Assembly: GCF_024385465.1 (NCBI RefSeq)
Contig: NZ_JANFLS010000004.1
Span: 186,001 to 250,000, forward strand
Direction of reading: 5' to 3'
Source: Arthrobacter sp. zg-Y844
Lineage (GTDB): Bacteria; Actinomycetota; Actinomycetes; Actinomycetales; Micrococcaceae
DNA length: 64,000 nt
A program made the position numbers and the translations under genes. Each line of letters begins with the position of its first letter. Position 1 is the stretch's first letter. This document shows positions 27,529 to 35,100 of this stretch, one piece after another. Under the pieces are notes generated by a model, which was not told the DNA's origin, did not search any database, and was given only the letters and a program-made list of their open reading frames with translations.

Positions 27529-28305
27529 TCACCGTCCGTGGCCGGTGACGGGCAGGCGGGAAAGGGCGGAGGCGATTTCCCCGGCTGATCCGTGCCCGCG
27601 CTGTTCTTCGATCCGGCCGTCGAAGAGGAAGATCACCGAATCGGCGTAGGACGCCGCAACGGGGTCATGGGTTGTCATCAGGATGGTCTGTCCCTGCCGG
27701 TGCACTGCCTCCCGCAGCAGCTCGAAGACGCCGGCGGCAGTTCGGGAATCCAGGGCTCCGGAGGGCTCGTCCGCAAAGAGGACCTCCGAATTGGCTGCCA
27801 GGGCCCGGGCGATGGCCACCCGCTGCTGCTGCCCGCCGGAGAGCTCACCCGGGCGGTGGCCGGACCGGTCGGAAAGCCCGACCAGGGCCAACGCGTCCTC
27901 GGCCAGCCGCCGGACCGGTCGGCGTCCTGCCAGGACGGCGGGGAGCTCAACGTTCTGTGCGGCCGTCAGGGCGGGCATCAAATTGAACGATTGGAAGACG
28001 AAGGCCACCCGCTCCCGGCGCAGTCGGGTGAGGGCATCCTCGGAGAGGCCGCTGAGGTCATGGCCAACCAGAATGGCCCGCCCGGTGGTCGGGGTGTCAA
28101 GACCCGCCGCGCAGTGCAGCAGGGTGCTTTTGCCGGATCCGGAAGGCCCCATGACGGCGGTGAAGGATCCCTTCGGTAGCTCCAAGTCCGTCTCGTGCAG
28201 GGCGGTGACGGCTCCCGCACCGGAGCCGTAGGTCTTAGACACCCGCTCCAGGACCACCGGAGCCGTTGGCGCCCGTGCCGGGGTACTGATGGCTGCTCTG
28301 TTCAT
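27529..28305 (-). CDS. ABC transporter ATP-binding protein (MacB/LolD type)
   Basis: A 258-residue nucleotide-binding subunit. Walker A is GPSGSGKST (residues 53-61), the Q-loop region is VFQSFNLMPAL, the signature LSGGQQQRVAIA, Walker B with catalytic Glu is LFADEPSGALD, and the switch His is in MTTHDP. These are typical of the MacB/LolD group that energises FtsX-like permeases. ATG 28305 has a consensus AAGGAGG site 8 bases upstream. A promoter (28343-28371) and an overlapping inverted repeat (28334-28347) lie just before it; the repressor is probably the TetR protein encoded 100 bases upstream. Confidence 0.94.
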   Translation of the reverse strand: MNRAAISTPARAPTAPVVLERVSKTYGSGAGAVTALHETDLELPKGSFTAVMGPSGSGKSTLLHCAAGLDTPTTGRAILVGHDLSGLSEDALTRLRRERVAFVFQSFNLMPALTAAQNVELPAVLAGRRPVRRLAEDALALVGLSDRSGHRPGELSGGQQQRVAIARALAANSEVLFADEPSGALDSRTAAGVFELLREAVHRQGQTILMTTHDPVAASYADSVIFLFDGRIEEQRGHGSAGEIASALSRLPVTGHGR

Positions 28306-28333
28306 CGTTCGGCCTCCTTTGTGCCTGCCATGA

Positions 28334-28347
28334 ACAGTTAGGACTGT
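28334..28347. promoter_or_regulatory. inverted-repeat operator ACAGT-TAGG-ACTGT
   Basis: Five-base arms around a 4-base centre overlap the predicted -10 box of the ABC exporter promoter. The 8-mer GAACAGTT (28332-28339) recurs, in inverse orientation, in the palindrome before the tetR gene (29190-29197). Both fit a site bound by the adjacent TetR repressor. Confidence 0.5.
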
Positions 28348-28371
28348 ACACGGATGGCGCGCATGCGTGAA
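28343..28371 (-). promoter_or_regulatory. promoter of the ABC exporter operon
   Basis: Reading the minus strand: TTCACG (plus 28366-28371), 17-base spacer, TACAGT (plus 28343-28348). Each box matches consensus in 4 of 6 positions. Expected initiation is near 28336, so the leader to ATG 28305 is about 30 bases and holds AAGGAGG. Confidence 0.5.
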
Positions 28372-28404
28372 GGGGCTGCACGAAGGTTTCCGGTGTGCCG
28401 CCGT

Positions 28405-29157
28405 TCAGGATTTCCGGGGGCCGGCGTCGTGGCGGGGGAGTCGGCGAAGTCCGTTGAGGATGGCCTCCAGTCCGAACTCGAAGTCCTCATCCGCTCCGGC
28501 CGCAGCCTGACGGAAGTGGCCGTCCGAGATGAGGGCGGACACGCGGGGGAGCCGAGCCGAAAAACGATGGACGCCGATGTGGTCCACCAGCGCCTCGGGA
28601 TCTGCGGAGCTGCCTTCCCGGGCGACGTCGCGCTCTGCTCCCGCACGGGCACGCACGTAGCCGTCGAGGAGGCCTGCGGCTTGAAGCGCCTGCCGCCCGG
28701 TCATGCCGCTCGGCTCCAGGCGTTCCAGGAGATTGTCCAGCCAAGCGAGCGCATTGGGGGCGAACGGTATGCGGATCCGCACGTCACTGAGCCAGGGGTG
28801 CCGCTCGTATCGCTGGCGCAGGGCCCGGCACCAGGCCGCGGCCGCCGACGCCCAGTCTTCCCCGGGACCGATGCCCGCCGGGGCGCCGAGAGCCTGGTCA
28901 TGGACGATGACGTCGAGGTCATCCCGGGAATCCACGTATCGGTACAGTGCATTGGCCGTCACCCCCAGCCGTTCGGCGATCCGTCCCAGCGAAAGGGCTT
29001 CAGCTCCGTCGCTGTCGGCCAGCGAAATCGCCGACGCCGCGATGCCCGCAATGCTGAGCATCGCCTTGGGCCCCGGCCTGGTCTGCGGCTTGTCCTGCCC
29101 CCAGGCCTGGAGCACGCCCCTCGGCAGCGTGCCCTGCGGGTCCGTCTTCTCTACCAT
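28405..29157 (-). CDS. TetR/AcrR family transcriptional regulator
   Basis: A 250-residue regulator with an N-terminal helix-turn-helix (about residues 35-85; key stretch LGRIAERLGVTANALYRYV) and a helical ligand domain of the TetR-C class. That domain has a Trp/Arg-rich segment (AAWCRALRQRYERHP) and a buried helix with LDGYVRA. Such proteins usually repress a neighbouring transporter and are released by a small ligand. The FtsX-type exporter operon lies directly downstream on the same strand. Its own upstream region contains CGAACTGTTCG, which shares GAACAGTT with the exporter promoter, suggesting autoregulation plus exporter control; the ligand is unknown. Confidence 0.88.
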   Translation of the reverse strand: MVEKTDPQGTLPRGVLQAWGQDKPQTRPGPKAMLSIAGIAASAISLADSDGAEALSLGRIAERLGVTANALYRYVDSRDDLDVIVHDQALGAPAGIGPGEDWASAAAAWCRALRQRYERHPWLSDVRIRIPFAPNALAWLDNLLERLEPSGMTGRQALQAAGLLDGYVRARAGAERDVAREGSSADPEALVDHIGVHRFSARLPRVSALISDGHFRQAAAGADEDFEFGLEAILNGLRRLPRHDAGPRKS

Positions 29158-29187
29158 GCGTTCAGTCTACGACAACCGTATATGCTA

Positions 29188-29198
29188 CGAACTGTTCG
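29188..29198. promoter_or_regulatory. palindrome CGAACTGTTCG upstream of tetR
   Basis: Perfect 5-base arms around a central T, 31 bases before the tetR start. It shares GAACAGTT (reverse strand) with the exporter promoter site at 28332. Candidate autoregulatory operator. Confidence 0.45.
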
Positions 29199-29270
29199 GG
29201 GGTCTCACAGTAAGGAGGTGGGCCAAGGGCGGAGCAACACCGTCGGAACCCGCTGCCTCCGGGGGGGCTT

Positions 29271-30353
29271 CTAGGCCGAGAGCAGTTGGGGGAGGATGTG
29301 GTCGCGCAGCAGGGGAGAGAGGTCCTTGCGTGCGGCGGCTGCCGCCGGCTGCAGCCAGAGGAGCTCCTCAATTTCCGCCGCGGCCTCCGGCATCGGCGCC
29401 CCGGCCGGCAAATCCAGGCTGAACAGCCCGGCGTCAATGAAGGTGTCCTCCTCGTTTGCCGCCGGTCCGTACCAGCGGCCCGCGGATCCGAGCTCCTCCG
29501 GAGCAACGTCGAGCCCCAGCTCCTCGCCCACCTCGCGGGCCGCCGCCTCCGCAAAGGTTTCACCGGGTTCCAGTTTGCCGCCCGGCTGCATGAAGCGGGA
29601 GGTACCGCGCTTGCGCACCAGCAGGATGCGTCCGGTGTCGTCGGTGACCAGGACCGCGGAGAGGCGCAGGACGGTCGGGGACTGCCCGTCGTAGCCGCCC
29701 TCCGGTAAAACGGCGCCCGCAGGCATGTGGGAGAGCCGGGGATCCTTCTGCAGGCCCGCCAGTCCGTTCCAGGAAAGGTTTACCAGGTGTGCTGCCACGG
29801 CGGCCTTGTCCGGGGTCCGTGTGTCCAGCCACCACTGGCCGGTCATGGCGACCATGCCCACCAGCATCTGTGCGTACATCCCTCCGACCTCGGCGCTCAG
29901 GCCTCGGCTGCCGAACTCCTTTGACAGGATGTGTTCCACATGGCGGGTGATCCGGGACAACAGGGTGGAAAATGTCCCCTCCGGCTGCGACGGCGGGGAG
30001 TCCCGGGTGAGGATCCGGAAGCCGTCCGTGTGGTTCTCGATGAAGTCCAGTAAGGCGTACGCGGCCCGTTCGAGGAGCACCCGGGGGCCGGCGTCGGCGC
30101 TGAGCGACTCGGTCATCACTTCCAGCAGGCGGCGGAACTCAATGTCAACAACCTCCGTGTAGAGGCCTTCCTTGGATCCGAAATGCTCGTAGACCACAGG
30201 TTTCGACACGCCCGCTGCAGCGGCAATCTCCTCGATGGTTGCACCGTCGAGGCCGCGCAGGGCAAACAGCCCGCGTGCCACCTCGATCAGCTGGGCGCGG
30301 CGCTGGACGCCGGTCATACGCAGGCGTGTGCCGCCGGCGGGAGTCTTTACCAC
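29271..30353 (-). CDS. TetR-type DNA-binding protein fused to a NUDIX hydrolase domain
   Basis: A 360-residue two-domain protein in one uninterrupted frame. Residues 1 to about 202 form a TetR regulator: the helix-turn-helix has IEEIAAAAGVSKPVVYEHFG (40-59) and an all-helical core ends near WNGLAGLQ. After a short Gly/Pro linker, residues about 229-360 form a NUDIX domain with a complete Nudix box (259-281): Gly259, Glu265, Arg273-Glu274, Glu277-Glu278 and Gly280 are all present, so catalysis is plausible. A TetR gene near glmU is conserved in actinobacteria (Rv1019 in M. tuberculosis), but the NUDIX part is unusual. GTG 30353 is chosen because TACACT lies 6 bases upstream; ATG 30317 is an alternative. 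Confidence 0.85.
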   Translation of the reverse strand: MVKTPAGGTRLRMTGVQRRAQLIEVARGLFALRGLDGATIEEIAAAAGVSKPVVYEHFGSKEGLYTEVVDIEFRRLLEVMTESLSADAGPRVLLERAAYALLDFIENHTDGFRILTRDSPPSQPEGTFSTLLSRITRHVEHILSKEFGSRGLSAEVGGMYAQMLVGMVAMTGQWWLDTRTPDKAAVAAHLVNLSWNGLAGLQKDPRLSHMPAGAVLPEGGYDGQSPTVLRLSAVLVTDDTGRILLVRKRGTSRFMQPGGKLEPGETFAEAAAREVGEELGLDVAPEELGSAGRWYGPAANEEDTFIDAGLFSLDLPAGAPMPEAAAEIEELLWLQPAAAAARKDLSPLLRDHILPQLLSA

Positions 30354-30359
30354 CGGACC

Positions 30360-30365
30360 AGTGTA
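30360..30365 (-). promoter_or_regulatory. -10 hexamer of a leaderless promoter for the TetR-NUDIX gene
   Basis: On the minus strand TACACT is followed by six bases and GTG 30353. No Shine-Dalgarno is present. It fixes the start inside a longer open frame. Confidence 0.5.
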
Positions 30366-30444
30366 CCCACGCGCCCCTGCCACCTCGGCGCCAACACAGC
30401 GGGCGGGGACTCAACTCGCGCACCCAACGGCTCCCGTGGCAGAC

Positions 30445-30450
30445 TAAACT
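30445..30450 (+). promoter_or_regulatory. -10 hexamer upstream of tRNA-Gln
   Basis: TAAACT lies 29 bases before the mature tRNA 5' end, giving a short 5' leader for RNase P to remove. The -35 region is not clear. Confidence 0.4.
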
Positions 30451-30479
30451 CTTGTGTGCGTGGCTAGCCAGGCAGACGA

Positions 30480-30550
30480 TCCGCCCTGGTGTAATGGCAG
30501 CACCCCGGCCTTTGGAGCCGTGGAGTATAGGTTCGAATCCTATGGGCGGA
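30480..30550 (+). tRNA. tRNA-Gln (anticodon TTG)
   Basis: A full cloverleaf is visible. The acceptor stem pairs TCCGCCC with GGGCGGA, and the D arm holds GTGTAATGGCAGCAC. The anticodon stem-loop has loop CTTTGGA with anticodon TTG. The T arm is ATAGG-TTCGAAT-CCTAT. No 3' CCA is encoded. It sits between the TetR-NUDIX gene and glmU, on the glmU strand. Confidence 0.96.
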
Positions 30551-30638
30551 ACGCTGCGCGACGCCCCAGGAGAATCCTTTCCGGGGATCGGCCGCGCTTC
30601 GACAAAGACCGGCCGTACCACCGAGGAGCGCCATTTTC

Positions 30639-32156
30639 GTGACCACCAACGATGTCCGAACCAATGAGGCCTCCGCCGGCGCTTTGTCCGCGGTGATTGT
30701 GCTCGCAGCCGGCGCCGGAACCCGGATGAAATCCCGGACCCCGAAAATCCTGCATCCCGTGGGCGGCATCTCGATGCTCGGCCATGCACTCGCCGCAGCC
30801 TCCGAGCTGCACCCCCGTTTCCTGGCCGTCGTGGTGCGCCACGAGCGGGACCTGGTCGCCGGGCATGTCGCCGAACAGGCCCCCGGGGCCGTCATCGTCG
30901 ACCAGGATGCGGTTCCCGGCACCGGCCGCGCGGTCCAGGTGGCGCTCTCTGCCTTGGACGCCGTCGCCCGGCTCGACGGCACCGTTGTAGTCACCTACGC
31001 GGATACCCCGCTGCTTGAGGCGCAGACACTTCGCAGCTTGGTGGCCGTGCATGAAACGGACGGCAACGCGGTGACCGTGCTGACCGCGCGGCTTACGGAC
31101 CCGACGGGCTACGGACGGGTCCTGCGGGCAGCAGACGGGACAGTGACCGGAATCGTCGAGCACAAGGATGCCACTGACGAGCAGCGTGCCGTAAACGAGA
31201 TCAACTCCGGCATCTATGCCTTCGATGCCGCGGTGCTCCGCAGTGCGCTCGAATCGGTGACCACCTCCAACTCGCAGGGGGAGATGTACCTGACCGACGT
31301 CCTGGGCATCGCCCGCGCGGCGGGCGGACGCATCAGCGCCGTTGTCACCGACGACACCTGGCAGGTGGAGGGCGCCAATGACCGTGTCCAGCTCGCTGCC
31401 CTCAACGCAGAACACAACCGCCGCAACCTGGATCGGTGGATGCGCGCGGGTGTCACGGTCGTTGATCCGGCCACCACCTGGATCGACTCGACAGTGACCC
31501 TCGCGGAAGATGTCACGGTGCTTCCGGGCACGCAGCTGCACGGTTCCACCAGCGTCGCCCGGGACGCCGTCGTCGGGCCGGATACCACGCTGACCAACGT
31601 GTCCGTGGGCGAGGGAGCTTCGGTGGTGCGGACCCACGGCAGCGATGCCGTACTGGGTGCCGGAACCAGCGTGGGACCGTTCGCGTACCTGCGCCCCGGA
31701 ACAGTGCTGGGCGCCAAGGGCAAGATCGGAACCTTCGTGGAGACCAAGAACGCCGAGATCGGCGCCGGATCCAAGGTTCCCCACCTTTCCTATGTGGGGG
31801 ATGCCACCATCGGCGAGCAGTCGAACATCGGTGCAGCCTCGGTTTTCGTGAACTACGACGGCGTAAACAAGCACCATACGACCATCGGTTCGCATGTGCG
31901 CATGGGCAGCGACAACATGTATGTGGCACCCGTCACGGTGGGCGACGGAGCGTACAGTGGAGCCGGAACGGTGATCCGCAAGGATGTCCCCGCCGGTGCC
32001 CTGGCAATCAATGTGGCGCCACAGCGCAACCTCGACGGCTGGGTGCTGGATAAGCGCCCCGGTACCGCCGCCGCCGACGCTGCGGCCGCCGCAGCTTCAG
32101 CCATCAGCACTTCTTCCTCCGAAACTGATTCCCCCACGCGAGAAAGCGATCATTAA
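30639..32156 (+). CDS. glmU: bifunctional GlmU: glucosamine-1-P N-acetyltransferase / GlcNAc-1-P uridylyltransferase
   Basis: Makes UDP-GlcNAc for peptidoglycan and other glycans. The N-terminal pyrophosphorylase half has the nucleotide-binding loop VLAAGAGTRMKS (near residue 28), the PKILHPVGG motif, and VVTYADTPLL. The C-terminal half is a left-handed beta-helix of hexapeptide repeats ending in the acetyl-CoA region, with KVPHLSYVGDATIGE and NYDGVNKHHTTIGS present. It is 505 residues, with a Ser/Ala-rich tail of about 30 residues beyond the helix. GTG 30639 gives the normal N terminus, although the Shine-Dalgarno is weak. The stop overlaps the prs start (TAATG), so the two are translationally coupled. 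Confidence 0.96.
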   Translation: MTTNDVRTNEASAGALSAVIVLAAGAGTRMKSRTPKILHPVGGISMLGHALAAASELHPRFLAVVVRHERDLVAGHVAEQAPGAVIVDQDAVPGTGRAVQVALSALDAVARLDGTVVVTYADTPLLEAQTLRSLVAVHETDGNAVTVLTARLTDPTGYGRVLRAADGTVTGIVEHKDATDEQRAVNEINSGIYAFDAAVLRSALESVTTSNSQGEMYLTDVLGIARAAGGRISAVVTDDTWQVEGANDRVQLAALNAEHNRRNLDRWMRAGVTVVDPATTWIDSTVTLAEDVTVLPGTQLHGSTSVARDAVVGPDTTLTNVSVGEGASVVRTHGSDAVLGAGTSVGPFAYLRPGTVLGAKGKIGTFVETKNAEIGAGSKVPHLSYVGDATIGEQSNIGAASVFVNYDGVNKHHTTIGSHVRMGSDNMYVAPVTVGDGAYSGAGTVIRKDVPAGALAINVAPQRNLDGWVLDKRPGTAAADAAAAAASAISTSSSETDSPTRESDH

Positions 32157-33139
32157 TGAGCAGCGAGATCACCGCACAAGGTGAAAAGAAGCTTGTCCTT
32201 GCCACTGGCCGGGCACACCCGGAGCTGGCGGAGGAGATTGCACGCTGTCTTGACACGGACCTGCTGCCGCTGGCGTCCTATGACTTCGCGAACGGTGAGA
32301 TCTACGTCCGTCCCGGCGAGAGTGTCCGCGGTACCGATGCCTTCGTGATCCAGGCGCATCCGGCACCGATGAATAACTGGCTGATGGAACAGCTGATCAC
32401 CGTGGATGCGTTGAAGCGGGCCTCCGCCAAGCGCATCACCGTGGTTTCCCCGTTCTACCCGTACGCCCGTCAGGACAAGAAGGGCCGCGGCCGCGAGCCC
32501 ATCTCGGCGCGCCTGATCGCCGACCTGTACAAGACGGCCGGCGCGGACCGCATCATGAGCGTGGACCTGCACACCTCCCAGATCCAGGGCTTCTTCGACG
32601 GCCCCGTGGACCACCTGATGGCCATCCCGCTGCTGGCCGATTACATCCGCACCCGCGTGGATGTTTCCAATGTGACCGTCGTGTCTCCGGACACCGGCCG
32701 CGTCCGCGTTGCCGAGCAGTGGGCCGAGCGCCTGGGCGGCGCACCGCTGGCCTTCGTGCACAAGAGCCGCGACCTCACCGTCCCGAACCAGGCCGTGTCC
32801 AAGCAGGTCGTGGGCCAGATTGAAGGCCGCACCTGCGTGCTGATCGATGACATGATCGACACCGGCGGCACCATTGCCGGTGCCGTCCGCGTGCTCAAGG
32901 AAGCCGGAGCCAAGGACGTCATCATCGCCGCCACGCACGCCGTGTTCTCCGACCCGGCCGCCCGGACCCTGGCTGAATCGGGTGCCCGCGAGATAGTTGT
33001 CACCAACACCCTGCCCATCCCGGCCGCCAAGCGTTTCGACCAGCTGACCGTCCTCTCGATTGCCCCGCTGATCGCCCGGGCCATCAAGGAAGTCTTCGAG
33101 GACGGATCCGTCACGAGTCTCTTCGACGGCAAGGCCTAG
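32156..33139 (+). CDS. prs: ribose-phosphate pyrophosphokinase
   Basis: PRPP synthetase, transferring pyrophosphate from ATP to ribose 5-phosphate to supply nucleotide, His and Trp synthesis. The 327 residues include FANGEIYVRPGESVRG near 40, the ATP-flexible-loop region PYARQDKKGRGREPI near 105, and the divalent-metal motif VDLHTSQIQGFFD. The PRPP-binding loop VLIDDMIDTGGTI lies near 235. ATG 32156 shares one base with the glmU stop. The gene order glmU - prs - rplY - pth is conserved in actinobacteria. A GC-rich hairpin follows. Confidence 0.97.
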   Translation: MSSEITAQGEKKLVLATGRAHPELAEEIARCLDTDLLPLASYDFANGEIYVRPGESVRGTDAFVIQAHPAPMNNWLMEQLITVDALKRASAKRITVVSPFYPYARQDKKGRGREPISARLIADLYKTAGADRIMSVDLHTSQIQGFFDGPVDHLMAIPLLADYIRTRVDVSNVTVVSPDTGRVRVAEQWAERLGGAPLAFVHKSRDLTVPNQAVSKQVVGQIEGRTCVLIDDMIDTGGTIAGAVRVLKEAGAKDVIIAATHAVFSDPAARTLAESGAREIVVTNTLPIPAAKRFDQLTVLSIAPLIARAIKEVFEDGSVTSLFDGKA

Positions 33140-33165
33140 GCGCTTACGGCACCCTGCTTACCCAA

Positions 33166-33207
33166 CCGCCCGCCCGGGCCGCGCCTCACGGCCGTTCGGG
33201 CGGGCGG
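33166..33207 (+). terminator. GC-rich hairpin terminator after prs
   Basis: An 11-base perfect stem (33166-33176 with 33197-33207) encloses a smaller GGCC/GGCC stem. No long T run follows, so it may be a weak or Rho-assisted terminator. Confidence 0.65.
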
Positions 33208-33218
33208 ACTTGTGCTGG

Positions 33219-33224
33219 TAGCAT
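33219..33224 (+). promoter_or_regulatory. extended -10 promoter element for rplY
   Basis: TGG-TAGCAT gives an extended -10 (TGN before the hexamer) just after the prs terminator. Initiation near 33231 would create a leader of about 165 bases before rplY, containing a stable stem at 33307-33334. Confidence 0.4.
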
Positions 33225-33306
33225 GGAGACCGATGCCTAGGCGAGGGAGCGGCCCGGAGAACTCCGGACGAACTCCGTTATCGACGGTGGCTGGCAACTT
33301 CTGATC

Positions 33307-33334
33307 GTACAAAGGACCGTTATCCGGTCCGTAC
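33307..33334 (+). promoter_or_regulatory. bulged stem-loop in the rplY leader
   Basis: GGACCG (33314-33319) pairs with CGGTCC (33325-33330) around loop TTATC. Flanking GTAC elements extend the stem across a 3-base AAA bulge. Ribosomal protein genes often carry autoregulatory leaders; an L25 leader is known in enteric bacteria, but similarity to it has not been tested. Confidence 0.35.
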
Positions 33335-33395
33335 GGTGCACTGTTCCGAAACCGGCGCCTGAGGCAACCACGGAACACCACTTACAGGAGTAGCA

Positions 33396-34004
33396 ATGTC
33401 TGAGCAGAAGCTCGCAGGAACCGCCCGCACCGAGTTCGGCAAGGGTGCCGCCCGCAAGGCCCGCGCCGCCGGCCAGATCCCGGCCGTCATCTACGGCCAC
33501 GGCGCCGATGTCATGCACATCCTGCTGCCGGCCAAGGCCACCACGCTGGCCGTCCGCACCTCCAACGCCCTGCTGGAAATCGACGTCGACGGCGAGTCCC
33601 ACCTGGCCCTCGCGCGTGACATCCAGCGCGATCCGATCAAGCAGATCATCGAGCACATCGACCTGCTGACCGTCCGCAAGGGCGAAAAGGTCGAGGTAGA
33701 GGTCAACGTCCACGTTGAAGGCGAACTGGAAGCAGGCGACTCCGTCTACAACCAGGAAGCCAACACCGTCCTGGTTGCCGCCGACGCCACCGACCTGCCG
33801 GAAACCATCGTGGTGAGCATCGAAGGCCGCAAGGCCGGCGAGCACATCTACGCCTCCGACCTGATCCTGCCTGCCGGCGTCGAGCTGCTGCTCGATCCCG
33901 AGACCATGATCATCAACATCTCCGAGTCCGCCGTGCAGGACCTGGGTGTTCCGTCCGACGAGCAGGTTGCCGTTGCAGCTGCTGAAGTCGGCGCCGAGGC
34001 GTAA
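33396..34004 (+). CDS. rplY: 50S ribosomal protein L25 / general stress protein Ctc
   Basis: A 202-residue long-form L25 (Ctc type), which binds 5S rRNA in the central protuberance. The N-terminal 5S-binding domain holds the usual TEFGKGAARKARAAGQIPAV and VIYGHGAD motifs. A C-terminal beta domain (about 95-200) distinguishes the Ctc form from the short enteric L25. ATG 33396 has the site AGGAG 8 bases upstream. It is followed by pth after 66 bases, the normal actinobacterial order. Confidence 0.96.
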   Translation: MSEQKLAGTARTEFGKGAARKARAAGQIPAVIYGHGADVMHILLPAKATTLAVRTSNALLEIDVDGESHLALARDIQRDPIKQIIEHIDLLTVRKGEKVEVEVNVHVEGELEAGDSVYNQEANTVLVAADATDLPETIVVSIEGRKAGEHIYASDLILPAGVELLLDPETMIINISESAVQDLGVPSDEQVAVAAAEVGAEA

Positions 34005-34070
34005 CCCACTTCCGGGGTCTGCTCCCGGTAACGGAGCCGTCCGGTTCTTAGCGAAGGAGCAGTACCCGCA

Positions 34071-34658
34071 GTGAACAGCAACACCTGGCTTGTAGCCGGG
34101 CTCGGCAACCCCGGGCCCGGCTACAGCCGTAACCGGCACAATATCGGTCAGATGGTCCTCGATGAGCTGGCCTCCCGGATGGGCGGAAAGTTCAAGACCC
34201 ACCGGTCGCACGCTTCCATTGTCGAAGGACGCCTCGGGATCGGCGGACCGCGCGTAGTGCTGGCCAAACCGCTGACCTATATGAACCTCTCCGGCGGCCC
34301 GGTTTCCTCCCTGGCACGGTTCTTCGATATCGACCCCGGACACGTGGTGGCCGTGCATGACGAGATCGACATCCCTTTCAACACCGTTAAGCTCAAGCTC
34401 GGCGGAGGAGAAGGCGGACACAACGGTCTCCGGGACATCAGCAAGGCCCTGGGCACCAAGGACTACCTCCGTGTGAGGGTAGGCGTCGGCCGACCGCCCG
34501 GGCGCATGGATACCGCGGATTACGTGCTCAAGGATTTTTCCGGTACCGAGGCCAAGGAGCTTCCGTTCCTCGTCGGCGACGCCGCCGATGCCGTGGAGCT
34601 GCTCCTGTCCGAGGGCCTTACCACCGCTCAGCAGAAGTTTCACGCCACAGGCGCCTGA
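34071..34658 (+). CDS. pth: peptidyl-tRNA hydrolase
   Basis: Hydrolyses peptidyl-tRNAs released from stalled ribosomes. The 195 residues contain the family motifs LVAGLGNPGPGYSRNRHNIG, with Asn and catalytic His, then KPLTYMNLSGG, VVAVHDEIDIPF and GGGEGGHNGLRDI. GTG 34071 is preceded by AAGGAG at an 11-base distance. It closes the conserved glmU - prs - rplY - pth block. The large regulator array and glycan locus begin after it. Confidence 0.96.
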   Translation: MNSNTWLVAGLGNPGPGYSRNRHNIGQMVLDELASRMGGKFKTHRSHASIVEGRLGIGGPRVVLAKPLTYMNLSGGPVSSLARFFDIDPGHVVAVHDEIDIPFNTVKLKLGGGEGGHNGLRDISKALGTKDYLRVRVGVGRPPGRMDTADYVLKDFSGTEAKELPFLVGDAADAVELLLSEGLTTAQQKFHATGA

Positions 34659-34717
34659 CGTCACAGCTAGGTAGCGGCGGGGCAGATTGGAGTAGTTTTC
34701 CAGCGTCCCGAATGCCG

Positions 34718-34755
34718 GGTGACCATTGTTTCGGTTCGGTGACCGGGCCTAAAAT
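34718..34755 (+). promoter_or_regulatory. promoter with GGTGACC direct repeats, upstream of the first LAL regulator
   Basis: TTGTTT (34726-34731), 18-base spacer, TAAAAT (34750-34755); the -10 matches consensus in 5 of 6 positions. Two copies of GGTGACC, at 34718 and 34738, are 20 bases apart (two helical turns) and bracket the -35 box. MalT-like LAL regulators bind directly repeated short sites next to -35 boxes, so this could be their target or an autoregulatory site. The 442-base stretch 34659-35100 also holds AGTCTGAC repeats at 34877 and 34891. Confidence 0.5.
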
Positions 34756-34961
34756 GGAATCAGCCTCAAGGGCTCCCAAAGCGGGGCCGACGTCGGGAGG
34801 CCTCCGAGACTGGGCCACCCCCATCCCGGCGTCGGTCCCTTATTCATCCCGCTTTCGCCCCGGTCTTGTTCCCCCCAGTCTGACCGCCCTAGTCTGACAG
34901 TTAGCCTCGGTCTGTTATCCATGGCCCAGGTACGCACCTGCTCGACGCGCTCAGCGCGGTC

Positions 34962-35013
34962 GCGTCTAAATGCATGTTTTTGTATCTAGACGCCGCCCAC
35001 ATACGCGCGTATG
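34962..35013. promoter_or_regulatory. dyad symmetries upstream of the first LAL gene
   Basis: Two elements are present. GCGTCTA (34962-34968) pairs with TAGACGC (34987-34993) around an 18-base AT-rich loop. A perfect 14-base palindrome CATACGCGCGTATG lies at 35000-35013. They are 88-139 bases before ATG 35101, in or after the predicted leader. Candidate operators; no binding protein is known. Confidence 0.45.
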
Positions 35014-35100
35014 CTCCATCCCACTGAGCAGTTGCTACCGATAGCCGCGGCATCCGGAGTCCGGATCCGTGCAGGCGTTGTGGGGGGCGTGGGCTGGCTG

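Noticed and set aside
29206-29270. Strong AAGGAGG at 29213-29219 suggesting a small plus-strand gene
   Set aside because: No open frame of useful length with a start codon at the right distance follows it; it is likely chance in the non-coding gap between two minus-strand genes.
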